Part shown: positions 46,457 through 55,101 of the stretch, piece after piece | Layout: every line of letters starts with the position of its first letter | Numbering within the stretch: position 1 is the first letter of the stretch | Origin: Riemerella columbina | GTDB taxonomy: Bacteria > Bacteroidota > Bacteroidia > Flavobacteriales > Weeksellaceae | Direction: 5' to 3' | Assembly: GCF_030517065.1 (NCBI RefSeq) | Contig: NZ_CP103950.1 | Span: 1,550,001 to 1,614,000 of the forward strand | DNA: 64,000 nt | Translations under genes and position numbers: made by a program | Notes under the pieces: model-generated | Told to the model about the DNA's origin: nothing | The model's database searches: none | Seen by the model: only the letters and a program-made list of their open reading frames with translations

Positions 46457-47809
46457 GTGGCTAAAATAAAAACCGTTTATTACTGCCAAAACTGTGGCAC
46501 TCAATATTCTAAATGGCACGGACAATGCCAAAACTGCGGCGAGTGGAATACGCTGGTGGAAGAAATAGCCACCCCCGCATCTTCTTCTAAAAACTACGCT
46601 GGCGACTTCGGCAGACCCCACATCATCAATATTATAGAGGTAGAAACCCACACAGAAGAGCGCATAAAAACCCCAAGCGAGGAGCTCAACCGCGTGCTGG
46701 GTGGCGGCATCGTCTTAGGCTCTGTTACGCTCATCGGTGGAGAGCCCGGCATCGGAAAATCTACACTATTGCTGCAACTCGCCCTGAAGATGAAGAAGAA
46801 AATCCTCTATGTTTCTGGCGAAGAGAGCGCCTCTCAGATTAAAATGCGAGCCAACCGACTGACCGAAAAACAGAACCCCAATTGTTTTCTCTACACCGAA
46901 ACTTCCATTGAAAAAATCCTCCACGAAGCGCAGAAACTATCGCCAGATTTCGTGATTGTGGACTCCATACAAACCCTGCATTCTCAAACGATGGAGAGCT
47001 CCCCAGGAACCGTCTCGCAGATTAGAGAATGCGCCTCGGAGCTCATCAAATACGCCAAAGCCAGCAATATTCCGATATTTTTGGTAGGGCATATTACCAA
47101 AGATGGGCAGATTGCAGGCCCCAAGGTGCTGGAGCATATGGTAGATGTAGTGCTTAACTTTGATGGCGATAGGAACCACCTGTTCCGATTGCTTAGAGCC
47201 AACAAAAACCGCTTCGGTTCTACGGCAGAAATTGGCATCTACGAGATGATTTCCGCTGGGCTCAAGGAGATTAAAAACCCCTCCGAAGTGCTGATTACCA
47301 AAAAGCTGGAGGACTTCTCTGGCAATGCCGTTGCCGTGACTTTGGAGGGCAACCGCCCGATGCTTTTGGAGATGCAAGCCTTGGTGAGCACCGCCGTTTA
47401 TGGCACACCGCAGCGCAGTTCTACGGGGTTTGATGCCAAACGGCTGAATATGCTTTTGGCAGTTTTAGAGAAGCGCTCAGGCTTCCAGTTGGGCTCCAAA
47501 GATGTCTTTCTGAACATCACAGGCGGCATCAAAACGGATGATCCAGCCTTGGACTTAGCTGTGGTCGCCGCCATTCTCTCCTCTAACGAGGATATTGCCA
47601 TCCCAGAGCGGTTTTGCTTCGCTGGGGAAATCGGTTTGAGCGGTGAGATTCGCCCTGTGCCCCAGATTGAGAAGCGTATTTCCGAAGCGGAGAAGCTTGG
47701 CTACGATAAGATTTTCATTTCTAAACAAAATAAAATCCCCAGACGCAAAATTAACATAGAGATTGTAGAAGTGTCTAAAATAGAAGACTTCCACGAGATG
47801 CTTTTTTGA
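46457..47809 (+). CDS. radA: DNA repair protein RadA
   Basis: A 450-residue RecA-related branch-migration ATPase. The N-terminal zinc finger has CQNCGTQ and CQNCGEW near residues 9-30. Walker A is GGEPGIGKSTLLL near 96, the RadA-specific KNRFG motif (ANKNRFGSTAEIG) near 255, and the C-terminal third is a Lon-protease-like domain. The start is taken as GTG (MAKIKTVYYC), since family members begin MAK just before this Cys; the frame is open 33 bases further upstream from a TTG. Confidence 0.95.
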   Translation: MAKIKTVYYCQNCGTQYSKWHGQCQNCGEWNTLVEEIATPASSSKNYAGDFGRPHIINIIEVETHTEERIKTPSEELNRVLGGGIVLGSVTLIGGEPGIGKSTLLLQLALKMKKKILYVSGEESASQIKMRANRLTEKQNPNCFLYTETSIEKILHEAQKLSPDFVIVDSIQTLHSQTMESSPGTVSQIRECASELIKYAKASNIPIFLVGHITKDGQIAGPKVLEHMVDVVLNFDGDRNHLFRLLRANKNRFGSTAEIGIYEMISAGLKEIKNPSEVLITKKLEDFSGNAVAVTLEGNRPMLLEMQALVSTAVYGTPQRSSTGFDAKRLNMLLAVLEKRSGFQLGSKDVFLNITGGIKTDDPALDLAVVAAILSSNEDIAIPERFCFAGEIGLSGEIRPVPQIEKRISEAEKLGYDKIFISKQNKIPRRKINIEIVEVSKIEDFHEMLF

Positions 47810-47843
47810 CATCCGTTGCTCAATATCCGCTATTGGTCATCTA

Positions 47844-47886
47844 TCATCGGTGAGGTTATCATAATTAACCCCTCCGATTTTTTATT
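47844..47886 (+). terminator. Probable terminator after radA
   Basis: ATCGGTGAGGTTA and TAACCCCTCCGAT arms with one or two mismatches around a short loop, then six T. Confidence 0.6.
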
Positions 47887-47901
47887 GATTGCTGCTTAGG
47901 T

Positions 47902-48153
47902 ATTGATTGACCTTATACAGAAATCAATTATCTGCACTTAGAATTTAATCAACCTCACATAGAAATCAATCAATCGCAGACAGAAACTAATAAACCGCAC
48001 GCAGAAATCAATAAACCGCACGCAGAAATGAACCAACCGCAGACAGAAATGAATAAACCGCACATAGAAATCAATAAACCGCAGATAGAAATGAGTAAAC
48101 CGCACGCAGAAATCAATAAACCGCAGATAGAAATCAATAAACCGCAGATAGAA
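47902..48153. repeat. 21-bp tandem repeat array, 12 units
   Basis: Twelve head-to-tail units of exactly 21 bases with consensus ATCAATAAACCGCACGCAGA plus a final A. The first two or three units have diverged; units 5-12 differ at only a few positions. Because 21 is a multiple of three, one frame reads as a 7-residue repeat (I/M-N-K-P-H/Q-x-E) through units 2-12, but unit 1 has a stop and the first ATG is in unit 7. Most substitutions change the amino acid, so a coding role is doubtful. Confidence 0.9.
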
Positions 48154-48191
48154 ATGGATTACCTTTGCGGTTTATCCATTTCTATAAACAA
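48142..48191. repeat. Inverted repeat closing the 21-bp array
   Basis: ATAGAAATGGAT at the array's right edge is followed 14 bases later by its perfect reverse complement ATCCATTTCTAT. AACCGCA and TGCGGTT form a second inverted pair inside. In effect the array ends with one unit in the opposite orientation, able to form a hairpin. Confidence 0.8.
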
Positions 48192-48280
48192 TTCTATTAT
48201 ATATTAGCAAAAACAATCAATTTATTTAAAATAAAAACTCATTTATATAATCAAAATATAAAAATCAATAAGCCATTAAC

Positions 48281-48566
48281 TTAAATAGTATAGCGAAAAA
48301 TAGACAACAGAATGAAGAAATCTATATTATATATAAAGAAAAACCTCAACTTAATGAATAAATAGACTATCTATATCAAAAATGCTGATACCCATTAGCA
48401 TATTATCATCATATATTAGAAGTTTATTTAAATAGTATAGTGAAAAATAGGTAACAGAATGAAGAAATCTATCTTATATATAAAGAAAAGTCTTAACTTG
48501 ATGAATAAATAGATTATCTATATCAAAAATGCTGATACCTATTAGCGTATCAGCATTATATATTAG
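48281..48566. repeat. Imperfect 139-bp tandem duplication
   Basis: Two direct copies (48281-48419 and 48428-48566) separated by eight bases and offset by 147. They are about 90 percent identical, with roughly 14 differences, mostly transitions. Both begin TTAAATAGTATAG and end ATATATTAG. No frame is open through either copy. Confidence 0.85.
48527..48557. repeat. Perfect hairpin in the second copy of the duplication
   Basis: AATGCTGATAC, eight bases, GTATCAGCATT: 11-base arms. The first copy keeps the left arm but its right arm has decayed. No T run follows on the plus strand; it lies just past the stop codon of the minus-strand DUF3037 gene. Confidence 0.75.
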
Positions 48567-48584
48567 CGGTTCCCTCTTCCCTAT

Positions 48585-48968
48585 TTACCTCACCAACTCC
48601 TCAAAGAGGCGGTCAAAGGTGGCATCTAAGTCTTGGGTTTTGCCTGGGTGCGGTCGGGAGGTTTGGATGACGGCACTACGAACAGCGGTCAGCCAACGGA
48701 ACCGCTCTGGAATATCCAATTGAGCAATGGTACCACCCTCGGGGCTACCCTCTGCAATTTTCTTGAAGTTGGACAGCTGGTGTGCCACCTCCTCATAGTC
48801 CATCGGGCAGCGCATCAGTCGGAATTTTTCCTCGCAAAGGTGGAACGCCACACGGATATAGCGGGCTTTCTTGCTGAACAAAACCAAGCCTACATTAAAA
48901 AACTCTTCACGCTCAACCTTCGGCACTAAGCGGATTACGGCGTATTCATATAATTTGTCCTCTTGCAT
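48585..48968 (-). CDS. DUF3037-family protein
   Basis: A 127-residue soluble protein starting MQEDKLYEYAVIRLVPKVEREEFFNVGLVLF, the typical opening of the DUF3037 family. The rest is helical with a conserved-looking RPHPGKTQDLD near 105-115. Function is unknown. It overlaps the 3' end of the HipA-like kinase gene by 23 bases on the same strand, and this kinase-DUF3037 pairing recurs in other bacteria (from general knowledge), so a shared pathway is inferred. Confidence 0.85.
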   Translation of the reverse strand: MQEDKLYEYAVIRLVPKVEREEFFNVGLVLFSKKARYIRVAFHLCEEKFRLMRCPMDYEEVAHQLSNFKKIAEGSPEGGTIAQLDIPERFRWLTAVRSAVIQTSRPHPGKTQDLDATFDRLFEELVR

Positions 48969-49728
48969 TTTCGGCTTCTTTTAGAAATATTGATGAATGT
49001 TGAAGTCGGCGGGTGAGGAACTGAAAATAAACCTCTCGGATCTGTGCGGGCGTTTCCTCCACATCTTGCCACTGGAGCCATTCTTCGGGGATGAGGTTGA
49101 CCAATTCTCGGAAAAAATCCTCGTTCAATACTTGATGTGCCCACGCATCTGCCGCCGCCAACTCGCTGGCTTGGGGCAAAAGGGCGTGGTCCTTCACATA
49201 GGCAAACGGCGACTGAGCTGCCTTCTCAAAATTCGCCCACGAATGGTGAAAATAAAAGGACGCCCCATTGTCTATCACCCACAATTCTTTGTGCCACATC
49301 AGCAGGTTGGTGTTTCGGAAAGTGCGGTCAATATTGGTGGTAAAGGCATCTAACCACACGATTTTTGATGCCAAAAGAGGGTCAATTTTAATGGAAGGTT
49401 CATAAGTAAGCGCCCCCGAAAGGTAGTGCAGACCGAGGTTGAGCCCCTCGCTGGCTTTCAGTAGGTCTTGGATTTCCTCATCGCCCTCGGTACGCCCAAA
49501 ATCCACATCCAACAGAGCAAAAACCAACTCTGGAATTTGCAGTCCCAAAGCTTGGGCAATCTTCCCGCCGAGCAACTCGGAGATGAGCATTTTCACGCCG
49601 TGCCCTGCCCCACGGAATTTCAGCACATACTTAAAATCATCATCAGCCTCTGCCAACGCCGGCAAAGAGCCACCCTCTCTCAGTGGCGTAATATAGCGCA
49701 TCACGGTAACCGTTCTCATCTCTTGCAT
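48946..49728 (-). CDS. HipA-like kinase family protein
   Basis: A 260-residue protein of the compact HipA-like group, about half the size of toxin HipA and lacking its N-terminal subdomain. Kinase elements are visible. YVLKFRGAGHG near residues 34-44 carries the ATP-anchoring Lys. LDAFTTNIDRTFRNTNLL near 125-142 holds the catalytic Asp and the following Asn. LWVIDNGASFYF near 147-158 holds the metal-binding Asp. All key residues appear intact, so activity is plausible. The protein target is unknown, and no HipB-like antitoxin gene is adjacent; instead DUF3037 overlaps its 3' end. The stretch on its 5' side (49729-49979) holds no gene. Confidence 0.8.
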   Translation of the reverse strand: MQEMRTVTVMRYITPLREGGSLPALAEADDDFKYVLKFRGAGHGVKMLISELLGGKIAQALGLQIPELVFALLDVDFGRTEGDEEIQDLLKASEGLNLGLHYLSGALTYEPSIKIDPLLASKIVWLDAFTTNIDRTFRNTNLLMWHKELWVIDNGASFYFHHSWANFEKAAQSPFAYVKDHALLPQASELAAADAWAHQVLNEDFFRELVNLIPEEWLQWQDVEETPAQIREVYFQFLTRRLQHSSIFLKEAENARGQII

Positions 49729-49979
49729 CGCACAAAGGTAAGAAAATTTTCAGGTTCAAAATGATTCAATGATTTAAAAATTGAAAGATTGAAAAAAAAA
49801 TTCTTATGCCTTTAATCAAGCCTACAAAGCAAATTTCTCATCAAATAAAATCACTTAGGTTTATAAAAAATGCACTACACTTAAAAATGATAGTATAGCG
49901 CATTTTTTGATGATAAAATCATCTTTGTTAATTTCTTAAATTCTCAAAACCAATGGTTTTATTTCAAAAATAACCTTTC

Positions 49980-52364
49980 CTACTGTTGAGGCTTTGCGGC
50001 TTGCATTGGATTTAATCTCCCTTGCGATGCCCCACGGCGCGCTGGCTCTCCCTTCATCTTAAAGACTTGGAATTTAGAAACCTCAGGTGCTTGACCTTCC
50101 GCTGACCAATGGTTATTGGTGGTGTCAATATCGGCGGTTTCCTCTCTTGGATCCAGCTGTATGGCTTTCAATTTTTTATCAAAATAATAAGTGAGGGACA
50201 CTTTTTGCTCGTTCTTACGCCATACCTGCGCCGAGATTTTATCGTGCAACTTAGTGCCATCTTCAAAGGTAAATTCTAAGATAATCGGCATTACCATTCC
50301 GCCTTTATTGGAGAAATCAATTTGGTAGGCTTTAATATTTTCTAAATTCTTAATGTTTTTAGCACTCACCCGCTCAAAAGGTTCTTCCACACGGCTGATT
50401 TCCTTCACTTTTAATTGTTCTTTTCCACGAGAATAGCGCCAATAGAAATCCCTAAGACTGTGGTCAGCATCGGTATAAAAAGTTTTGCCTTCCTCTCGGT
50501 TGCGCTGTTGTGTGATGGTTTCAAAATCGTTAATCTGAGGCTCATCAACCTTAATATGCACCTCTTTTTTAGGAGGTTCGGCGCTAAAATCTGGCTCTGC
50601 CACAGTGACTTGATCAATACTAATATCCACAGGATCAATATCAAAAAACCAACCCCTCCAAAACCAATCTAAATCCTCGGCGCTGGCATCTTCCATCGTT
50701 CTGAAAAAGTCCGCAGGCTCAGGGTGCTTAAACGCCCATCTTTTGGCATAGGTTTTAAAGGCTTTATCAAATAAATCTCTACCCATAATGGTTTCCCTCA
50801 ATATAACGAGCCCCGTAGCTGGCTTTGCATAGGCATTAGCTCCAAAATTGTTGATATTTTCGGAATTGACCATAATGGGTTCCAATTGGTCTTTCGGGAG
50901 TTTCATATAGTCTACGATATTCCGTGCAGGACCTCTTCGGGTGGGGAAATTTTTGTCCCAAAGGTTCTCCGCTAAGTATTGTAAAAAAGTGTTGAGCCCC
51001 TCATCCATCCAGCTCCATTGCCTTTCATCAGAGTTGATGATCATCGGGAAATAGTTGTGCCCCACCTCGTGGATAATCACGCCAATCATTCCGTTTTTGG
51101 TGGCTTCGGAATAGGTACCATCTTTCTCGGTACGCCCATAATTAAAGCAAATCATTGGATATTCCATACCGTTTGCAGCCTCCACCGACTGCGCCACAGG
51201 ATAAGGATAAGGAATGGTAAAATCCGAATAAACCCTGATGGTATGTGCCACGGCTTTGGTAGAAAATGGGCGATACAGCGCATAGGCTTCTTTAGGATAA
51301 ATGGACATACACATCACCTTTTTGCCGTTGTCTTTGATGATTTCTGCCATTCCGTCCCAAATGAATTTACGCGAAGAAGTCCAGGCAAAATCTCGGACAT
51401 TATCGGCTTTAAATTGCCAAATTTTACGGTTTTTATTTTTATTTTTTTCGGCGGTTTTAGCCTCTTCTAAGGTGACAATTTCCACGGGTTCTTTGGCATT
51501 TTGGGCTTTTTGCCATCGGCTGTATTGGGCTGGTGTAAGCACTTCTTTATAATTCTGCCCCTCGCCCGTTGCCGCTACAATATGGTCTGCAGGCACATTC
51601 ATTTTGACTTTAAAATCGCCAAAGGTCAGCGCAAACTCGCCTCTGCCTGTAAATTGGTGGTTTTGCCAACCTTTAAAATCGCTGTACACGCACATTCTCG
51701 GATACCACTGCGTGATGGTAAAAATATGATTGCCATCTTCTGGAAAATACTCGTAACCGCCCCTGCCGCCCATGGTAATGCGGTTGGGAATGTTGTAATT
51801 CCACTCAATGTTGAACTTAAACACCTCGCCTGTTTTTAAAGGTTTCGGCAAGTCTATTCTCATCATCGTTTTATTGACAATATAAGGTAAAGCTTTGCCA
51901 TTGGCATCGGTAACTTTCTCTATATTAACACCATAGCCATTATCTTTCTCCGGTAAGTTGGTTACTTTTAAGCCTTCATCAGTGGCTATTTTAGGCAAAC
52001 GAGAACTGAACTGATAGCCTGCATTTTTAACCGTAGATTGCTCATTTTCGTCCAACTGAAGCCAGAGATAATCCAACTGATCAGGCGAGTTATTGTAATA
52101 AGTAATGGTTTCGGCACCTTTTAAATTGAGCTTTTCCTCATCTAAATACGCCGAAATATCATAGTCTGCGCGTTGCTGCCAATACTGACTACCAGGGGCG
52201 CCCGAGGCGGTTCTATACACATTAGGCGTCGGTAAAATGGTGCCTAATTGCTCAAATTTATTGCCGTGGTTGCTTTTAGGGTTGTTCTGAATATTCTGTC
52301 CATAAGACAAAACACCACAAAACACGCCTATTATCCATAACTTTGCTTTCATGATATGGTTCAT
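49980..52364 (-). CDS. M1-family zinc metallopeptidase, exported
   Basis: A 794-residue protein. A signal peptide lies at the N-terminus (KAKLWIIGVFCGVLSYGQ), with either of two ATGs (52364 or 52352) possible. The N-terminal beta domain covers roughly 60-330. The zinc site is HEVGHNYFP with the third ligand Glu in WMDEGLNTFLQY 19 residues on. Members are aminopeptidases, and a substrate-binding Glu/Gly loop (NGMEYPM) is visible upstream. The C-terminal 200 residues are beta-rich. It is exported, so it should work in the periplasm or at the surface, perhaps to feed on peptides. It is divergent from the deoxyhypusine-synthase-like gene. Confidence 0.9.
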   Translation of the reverse strand: MNHIMKAKLWIIGVFCGVLSYGQNIQNNPKSNHGNKFEQLGTILPTPNVYRTASGAPGSQYWQQRADYDISAYLDEEKLNLKGAETITYYNNSPDQLDYLWLQLDENEQSTVKNAGYQFSSRLPKIATDEGLKVTNLPEKDNGYGVNIEKVTDANGKALPYIVNKTMMRIDLPKPLKTGEVFKFNIEWNYNIPNRITMGGRGGYEYFPEDGNHIFTITQWYPRMCVYSDFKGWQNHQFTGRGEFALTFGDFKVKMNVPADHIVAATGEGQNYKEVLTPAQYSRWQKAQNAKEPVEIVTLEEAKTAEKNKNKNRKIWQFKADNVRDFAWTSSRKFIWDGMAEIIKDNGKKVMCMSIYPKEAYALYRPFSTKAVAHTIRVYSDFTIPYPYPVAQSVEAANGMEYPMICFNYGRTEKDGTYSEATKNGMIGVIIHEVGHNYFPMIINSDERQWSWMDEGLNTFLQYLAENLWDKNFPTRRGPARNIVDYMKLPKDQLEPIMVNSENINNFGANAYAKPATGLVILRETIMGRDLFDKAFKTYAKRWAFKHPEPADFFRTMEDASAEDLDWFWRGWFFDIDPVDISIDQVTVAEPDFSAEPPKKEVHIKVDEPQINDFETITQQRNREEGKTFYTDADHSLRDFYWRYSRGKEQLKVKEISRVEEPFERVSAKNIKNLENIKAYQIDFSNKGGMVMPIILEFTFEDGTKLHDKISAQVWRKNEQKVSLTYYFDKKLKAIQLDPREETADIDTTNNHWSAEGQAPEVSKFQVFKMKGEPARRGASQGRLNPMQAAKPQQ

Positions 52365-52507
52365 TTTAGTCCATCGTTTAATCTGTGTTCAAAAATAAGA
52401 ATTTTTATTTACAAAAATTATTTTTATCATAAAAAAATGGCTTTTGAAGTTTTCCTCACATTAAACTGTAAGGGTTTCGTTTTTAGGCTTGCTCTAAATT
52501 ATTAGGG

Positions 52508-52540
52508 TTGATTTCAGATGAAAAAAAATCCTTAACTTTG
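52508..52540 (+). promoter_or_regulatory. Candidate promoter of the deoxyhypusine-synthase-like gene
   Basis: TTG at 52508-52510 and TAACTTTG at 52533-52540, spacing 22, slightly longer than usual. The start codon follows 16 bases after the -7 box. Confidence 0.5.
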
Positions 52541-52556
52541 CTCAAAATATAATTTT

Positions 52557-53531
52557 ATGAATAAACCGATAACAGAATTTATTGAGAAATACTATTTGCA
52601 CTTTAATGCTGCGGCTTTAGTGGATGCTTCCAAAGGCTATGTAGCCCATTTAAAAGATGGTGGCAAAATGATGATTACCCTTGCTGGAGCGATGTCTACG
52701 GCAGAGCTTGGCAAAATTTTAGCCGAGATGATTCGGCAGGATAAAGTTGCTATTATCTCTTGTACTGGGGCTAATTTAGAAGAAGATTTGATGAATTTAG
52801 TGGCGCATTCTCACTACGAAAGGGTGCCGCATTATAGAGACCTTACCCCTCAAGAAGAGTGGGATTTATTGGAAAGAGGGCTCAACCGTGTAACGGACAC
52901 TTGTATTCCAGAAGAAGAGGCGTTCCGAAGATTACAAAAACACATCTACGAAATTTGGAAAGATGCGGAAGCCAAAGGCGAGCGTTATTTCCCACACGAA
53001 TATATGTACAAAATACTTCTATCAGGCGTTTTGGAGCAATATTATGAAATTCCAAAAGAGAACTCTTGGATGTTGGCGGCGGCAGAAAAAAACTTGCCTA
53101 TCGTAGTGCCAGGTTGGGAAGATTCTACCATGGGGAACATCTTCGCCAGCTATTGTATTAAAGGGGAATTGCAGCCTTCCACCGTGAAATCAGGCATTGA
53201 ATATATGACTTTCTTAGCCGACTGGTACACTAAAAACTGCGGTGGCAAAGGGGTTGGTTTCTTCCAAATTGGTGGCGGTATCGCTGGAGATTTCCCGATT
53301 TGCGTAGTACCGATGCTCTACCAAGATATGGAGATGCACGATATTCCGTTCTGGTCTTATTTCTGCCAAATTTCTGATTCTACCACCTCTTACGGTTCTT
53401 ATTCTGGCGCTGTACCGAACGAGAAAATCACTTGGGGCAAATTGGATATCACCACACCGAAATTTATTGTAGAAAGTGATGCTACCATCTGTGCACCGCT
53501 GATGTTCCAATATATTTTAGAGAATTCTTAA
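52557..53531 (+). CDS. Deoxyhypusine-synthase-like protein
   Basis: A 324-residue protein of the deoxyhypusine synthase (DHS) family, which uses NAD and spermidine to transfer a 4-aminobutyl group. TITLAG-like nucleotide-binding segments are visible (MITLAGAMSTAELG near 37-50, SCTGANLEEDL near 70-80). WGKLDITTPKFIVESDATI near 290-308 aligns with the region holding the catalytic Lys of eukaryotic DHS (WGK), which is retained. The KHHIANAN segment that supplies active-site residues in the eukaryotic enzyme appears as AGDFPICVVP here. Bacteria have no eIF5A, so the substrate is something else, with polyamine (homospermidine-type) chemistry a fair guess. Confidence 0.85.
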   Translation: MNKPITEFIEKYYLHFNAAALVDASKGYVAHLKDGGKMMITLAGAMSTAELGKILAEMIRQDKVAIISCTGANLEEDLMNLVAHSHYERVPHYRDLTPQEEWDLLERGLNRVTDTCIPEEEAFRRLQKHIYEIWKDAEAKGERYFPHEYMYKILLSGVLEQYYEIPKENSWMLAAAEKNLPIVVPGWEDSTMGNIFASYCIKGELQPSTVKSGIEYMTFLADWYTKNCGGKGVGFFQIGGGIAGDFPICVVPMLYQDMEMHDIPFWSYFCQISDSTTSYGSYSGAVPNEKITWGKLDITTPKFIVESDATICAPLMFQYILENS

Positions 53532-53535
53532 AATT

Positions 53536-53928
53536 TTAGTATTTATATTTCCGATTTTGTTTTTTCTCGGAATTTAACTTTTTAGCCTTCAATCGCTTTT
53601 CTCTTTGCGCTTTTGAAGGCTTTGTTTTATACCGTTTTTTAGGAATATAGAGGGCTTGTTCAATCCATTGAACTAGCCGCTCTGTTGCTATTTTTTTATT
53701 TTGAAGTTGTGTTCTGGTGTCACTTGCCGTGAGTTGAAGAACACCTTCTGCATTGATTTTAGAGCTTAATTTCTCCATAATCCGTTGCTTTTGATCCTCC
53801 GAAAAATACGCCGAATCTGCCACGCACCACATCACCGTAACGGCAGTTTCCACTTTATTAACATTCTGCCCTCCTGCCCCACTACTTCGTGAGGTTTTGT
53901 AGGCAAATTCTGAAGCATAATCACTCAT
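53536..53928 (-). CDS. arfB: Ribosome rescue factor ArfB (class I release-factor-like peptidyl-tRNA hydrolase)
   Basis: A 130-residue protein. It carries the GGQ hydrolysis motif in SSGAGGQNVNKVETAV near residues 18-33 and a very basic C-terminal tail (KPSKAQREKRLKAKKLNSEKKQNRK) that enters the empty mRNA channel of stalled ribosomes. No codon-recognition domain is present, as expected for ArfB/YaeJ. The ATG at 53928 overlaps the menE stop (ATGA), supporting this start over an ATG nine bases upstream. Confidence 0.92.
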   Translation of the reverse strand: MSDYASEFAYKTSRSSGAGGQNVNKVETAVTVMWCVADSAYFSEDQKQRIMEKLSSKINAEGVLQLTASDTRTQLQNKKIATERLVQWIEQALYIPKKRYKTKPSKAQREKRLKAKKLNSEKKQNRKYKY

Positions 53929-54944
53929 TCTAAGCATTTTTTGAGTTCTAATCGGCTCACTTTTCCGTTAGGCGTGCGTGGTATTTTCGGCATAAACACG
54001 ACCGCCTTAGGACGATGAAAGGATTTTTCATACGCCAAATTTTCTATTTGCGTTTTAATTTCTGGCGTTTCCTCACCTTCTACCACTACGATTAACTTTT
54101 CTCCTAAAACCTCATCTTTAACACCGATAAAAACCAACTCTCGGTCAATGGTTCTCTTTGCCAAAGCTTCCAATTGTTCTGGGAAAATCTTGGCGCCCCC
54201 CGAGTTGATAATGGAATCTACCCTGCCTAAAAAATAAAATTCTTGCGGCGAACCAAACGCTACCAAATCATTGGTTATCAATTGGTCTTCATTTAATTTA
54301 GGTGCATTGATGCCAAGGCAGCCGCGTTCATCTTGGAACAATTGCACGCCATCTAAAGCCTTAAAATACTGAGCTTTCTGAGGCGAAATCTCCCGCAAAG
54401 CAATATGAGAAAGGGTTTCGCTCATTCCATAGGTTTCATAAACTTTCTGATGGGGGATTTTCAAATCTAAAATTTTATCGTTGAGCGTTTCCGAAACGGC
54501 GGCGCCACCAATAATCAACTTTCGGATTTGATGGAGTTCTGCCAAAGAATGCTCCACCTGAAGCGGCGTCATTGCACAGAAATCTACCGTTATATTTAGA
54601 TTTTTTAGCGGCTGAACAGATGGCGGCACCACCTTCAATTTCAAACCTTGCTCCAACGCCCTTACCACCATCATTTTTCCTGAAATATACGCCACAGGAA
54701 GACATAACAACGCCGTATCGCCTTTATTAAGTCCTAAAAAACGACAAGTTTGCTGTGCAGAATATTTCATTTTTTCCTTTTCTACCTCAAAGATTTTTGG
54801 TGTTCCCGTAGACCCCGAAGTCTGCACCTTCACCGTAGGTGCCGCCGAAAAACAGTCCTCCAAGAAAAGCACCACTTGGTGTTCAAAATCGTTCTGAGGG
54901 CGGAGTTTTGAAATATCAATCTCCTGAGAGGCGTCTATAAGCAT
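53925..54944 (-). CDS. menE: o-Succinylbenzoate-CoA ligase
   Basis: A 339-residue adenylate-forming enzyme that activates o-succinylbenzoate for menaquinone synthesis. The ATP loop TSGSTGTPKIFEV lies near residues 46-58. IGGAAVS near 150, YETYGMSETLSH near 178 and the NSGGAKIFPEQLEAL region near 253 are further adenylation signatures. The C-terminal lysine region PRTPNGKVSRLEL is present. It is shorter than the 450-residue E. coli enzyme, but the short form is common in Bacteroidetes. The upstream frame runs into the tRNA-Phe terminator, so the ATG at 54944 is the start. The arfB start overlaps its stop. Confidence 0.88.
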   Translation of the reverse strand: MLIDASQEIDISKLRPQNDFEHQVVLFLEDCFSAAPTVKVQTSGSTGTPKIFEVEKEKMKYSAQQTCRFLGLNKGDTALLCLPVAYISGKMMVVRALEQGLKLKVVPPSVQPLKNLNITVDFCAMTPLQVEHSLAELHQIRKLIIGGAAVSETLNDKILDLKIPHQKVYETYGMSETLSHIALREISPQKAQYFKALDGVQLFQDERGCLGINAPKLNEDQLITNDLVAFGSPQEFYFLGRVDSIINSGGAKIFPEQLEALAKRTIDRELVFIGVKDEVLGEKLIVVVEGEETPEIKTQIENLAYEKSFHRPKAVVFMPKIPRTPNGKVSRLELKKCLE

Positions 54945-54991
54945 TGTATTTTTTATTTTTAAAGAAATAGGCTTTTGGAAATACAAATATA

Positions 54992-55022
54992 ATAAAAAAA
55001 CCGCCAAATTAATTTGGCGGTT
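54992..55022 (-). terminator. Terminator after tRNA-Phe
   Basis: Minus strand: AACCGCCAAATT and AATTTGGCGGTT arms with almost no loop, then seven T, immediately after the tRNA 3' end. Confidence 0.9.
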
Positions 55023-55025
55023 TTA

Positions 55026-55101
55026 TGGTGGTGCCTCCAGGAATCGAACCAGGGACACAAGGATTTTCAGTCCTTTGCTCTACCAACTGAGCTAAGGCAC
55101 C
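55026..55101 (-). tRNA. tRNA-Phe(GAA), CCA encoded
   Basis: A 76-base cloverleaf. Acceptor stem GGTGCCT/AGGCACC with discriminator A and a genome-encoded CCA. Anticodon loop CTGAAAA gives GAA. T arm GGTTCGATTCC. Confidence 0.96.

Larger units (their letters stand above)
48192..48584. other. AT-rich, gene-free stretch between the repeats and the DUF3037 gene
   Basis: No open frame, promoter pair or RNA gene could be supported. It is very AT-rich and contains the 139-bp tandem duplication and a hairpin. It continues the gene-free region that begins after radA at 47810, about 775 bases in all. Confidence 0.7.

Noticed and set aside
47902-48153. CRISPR array
   Set aside because: Units are adjacent with no spacers and no cas genes are in the window.
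48028-48207. 59-codon frame encoding a heptapeptide repeat inside the 21-bp array
   Set aside because: Substitutions between units mostly change amino acids, there is no promoter or signal, and the frame continues upstream of the first ATG to a stop in unit 1, as expected of a repeat whose length is a multiple of three.
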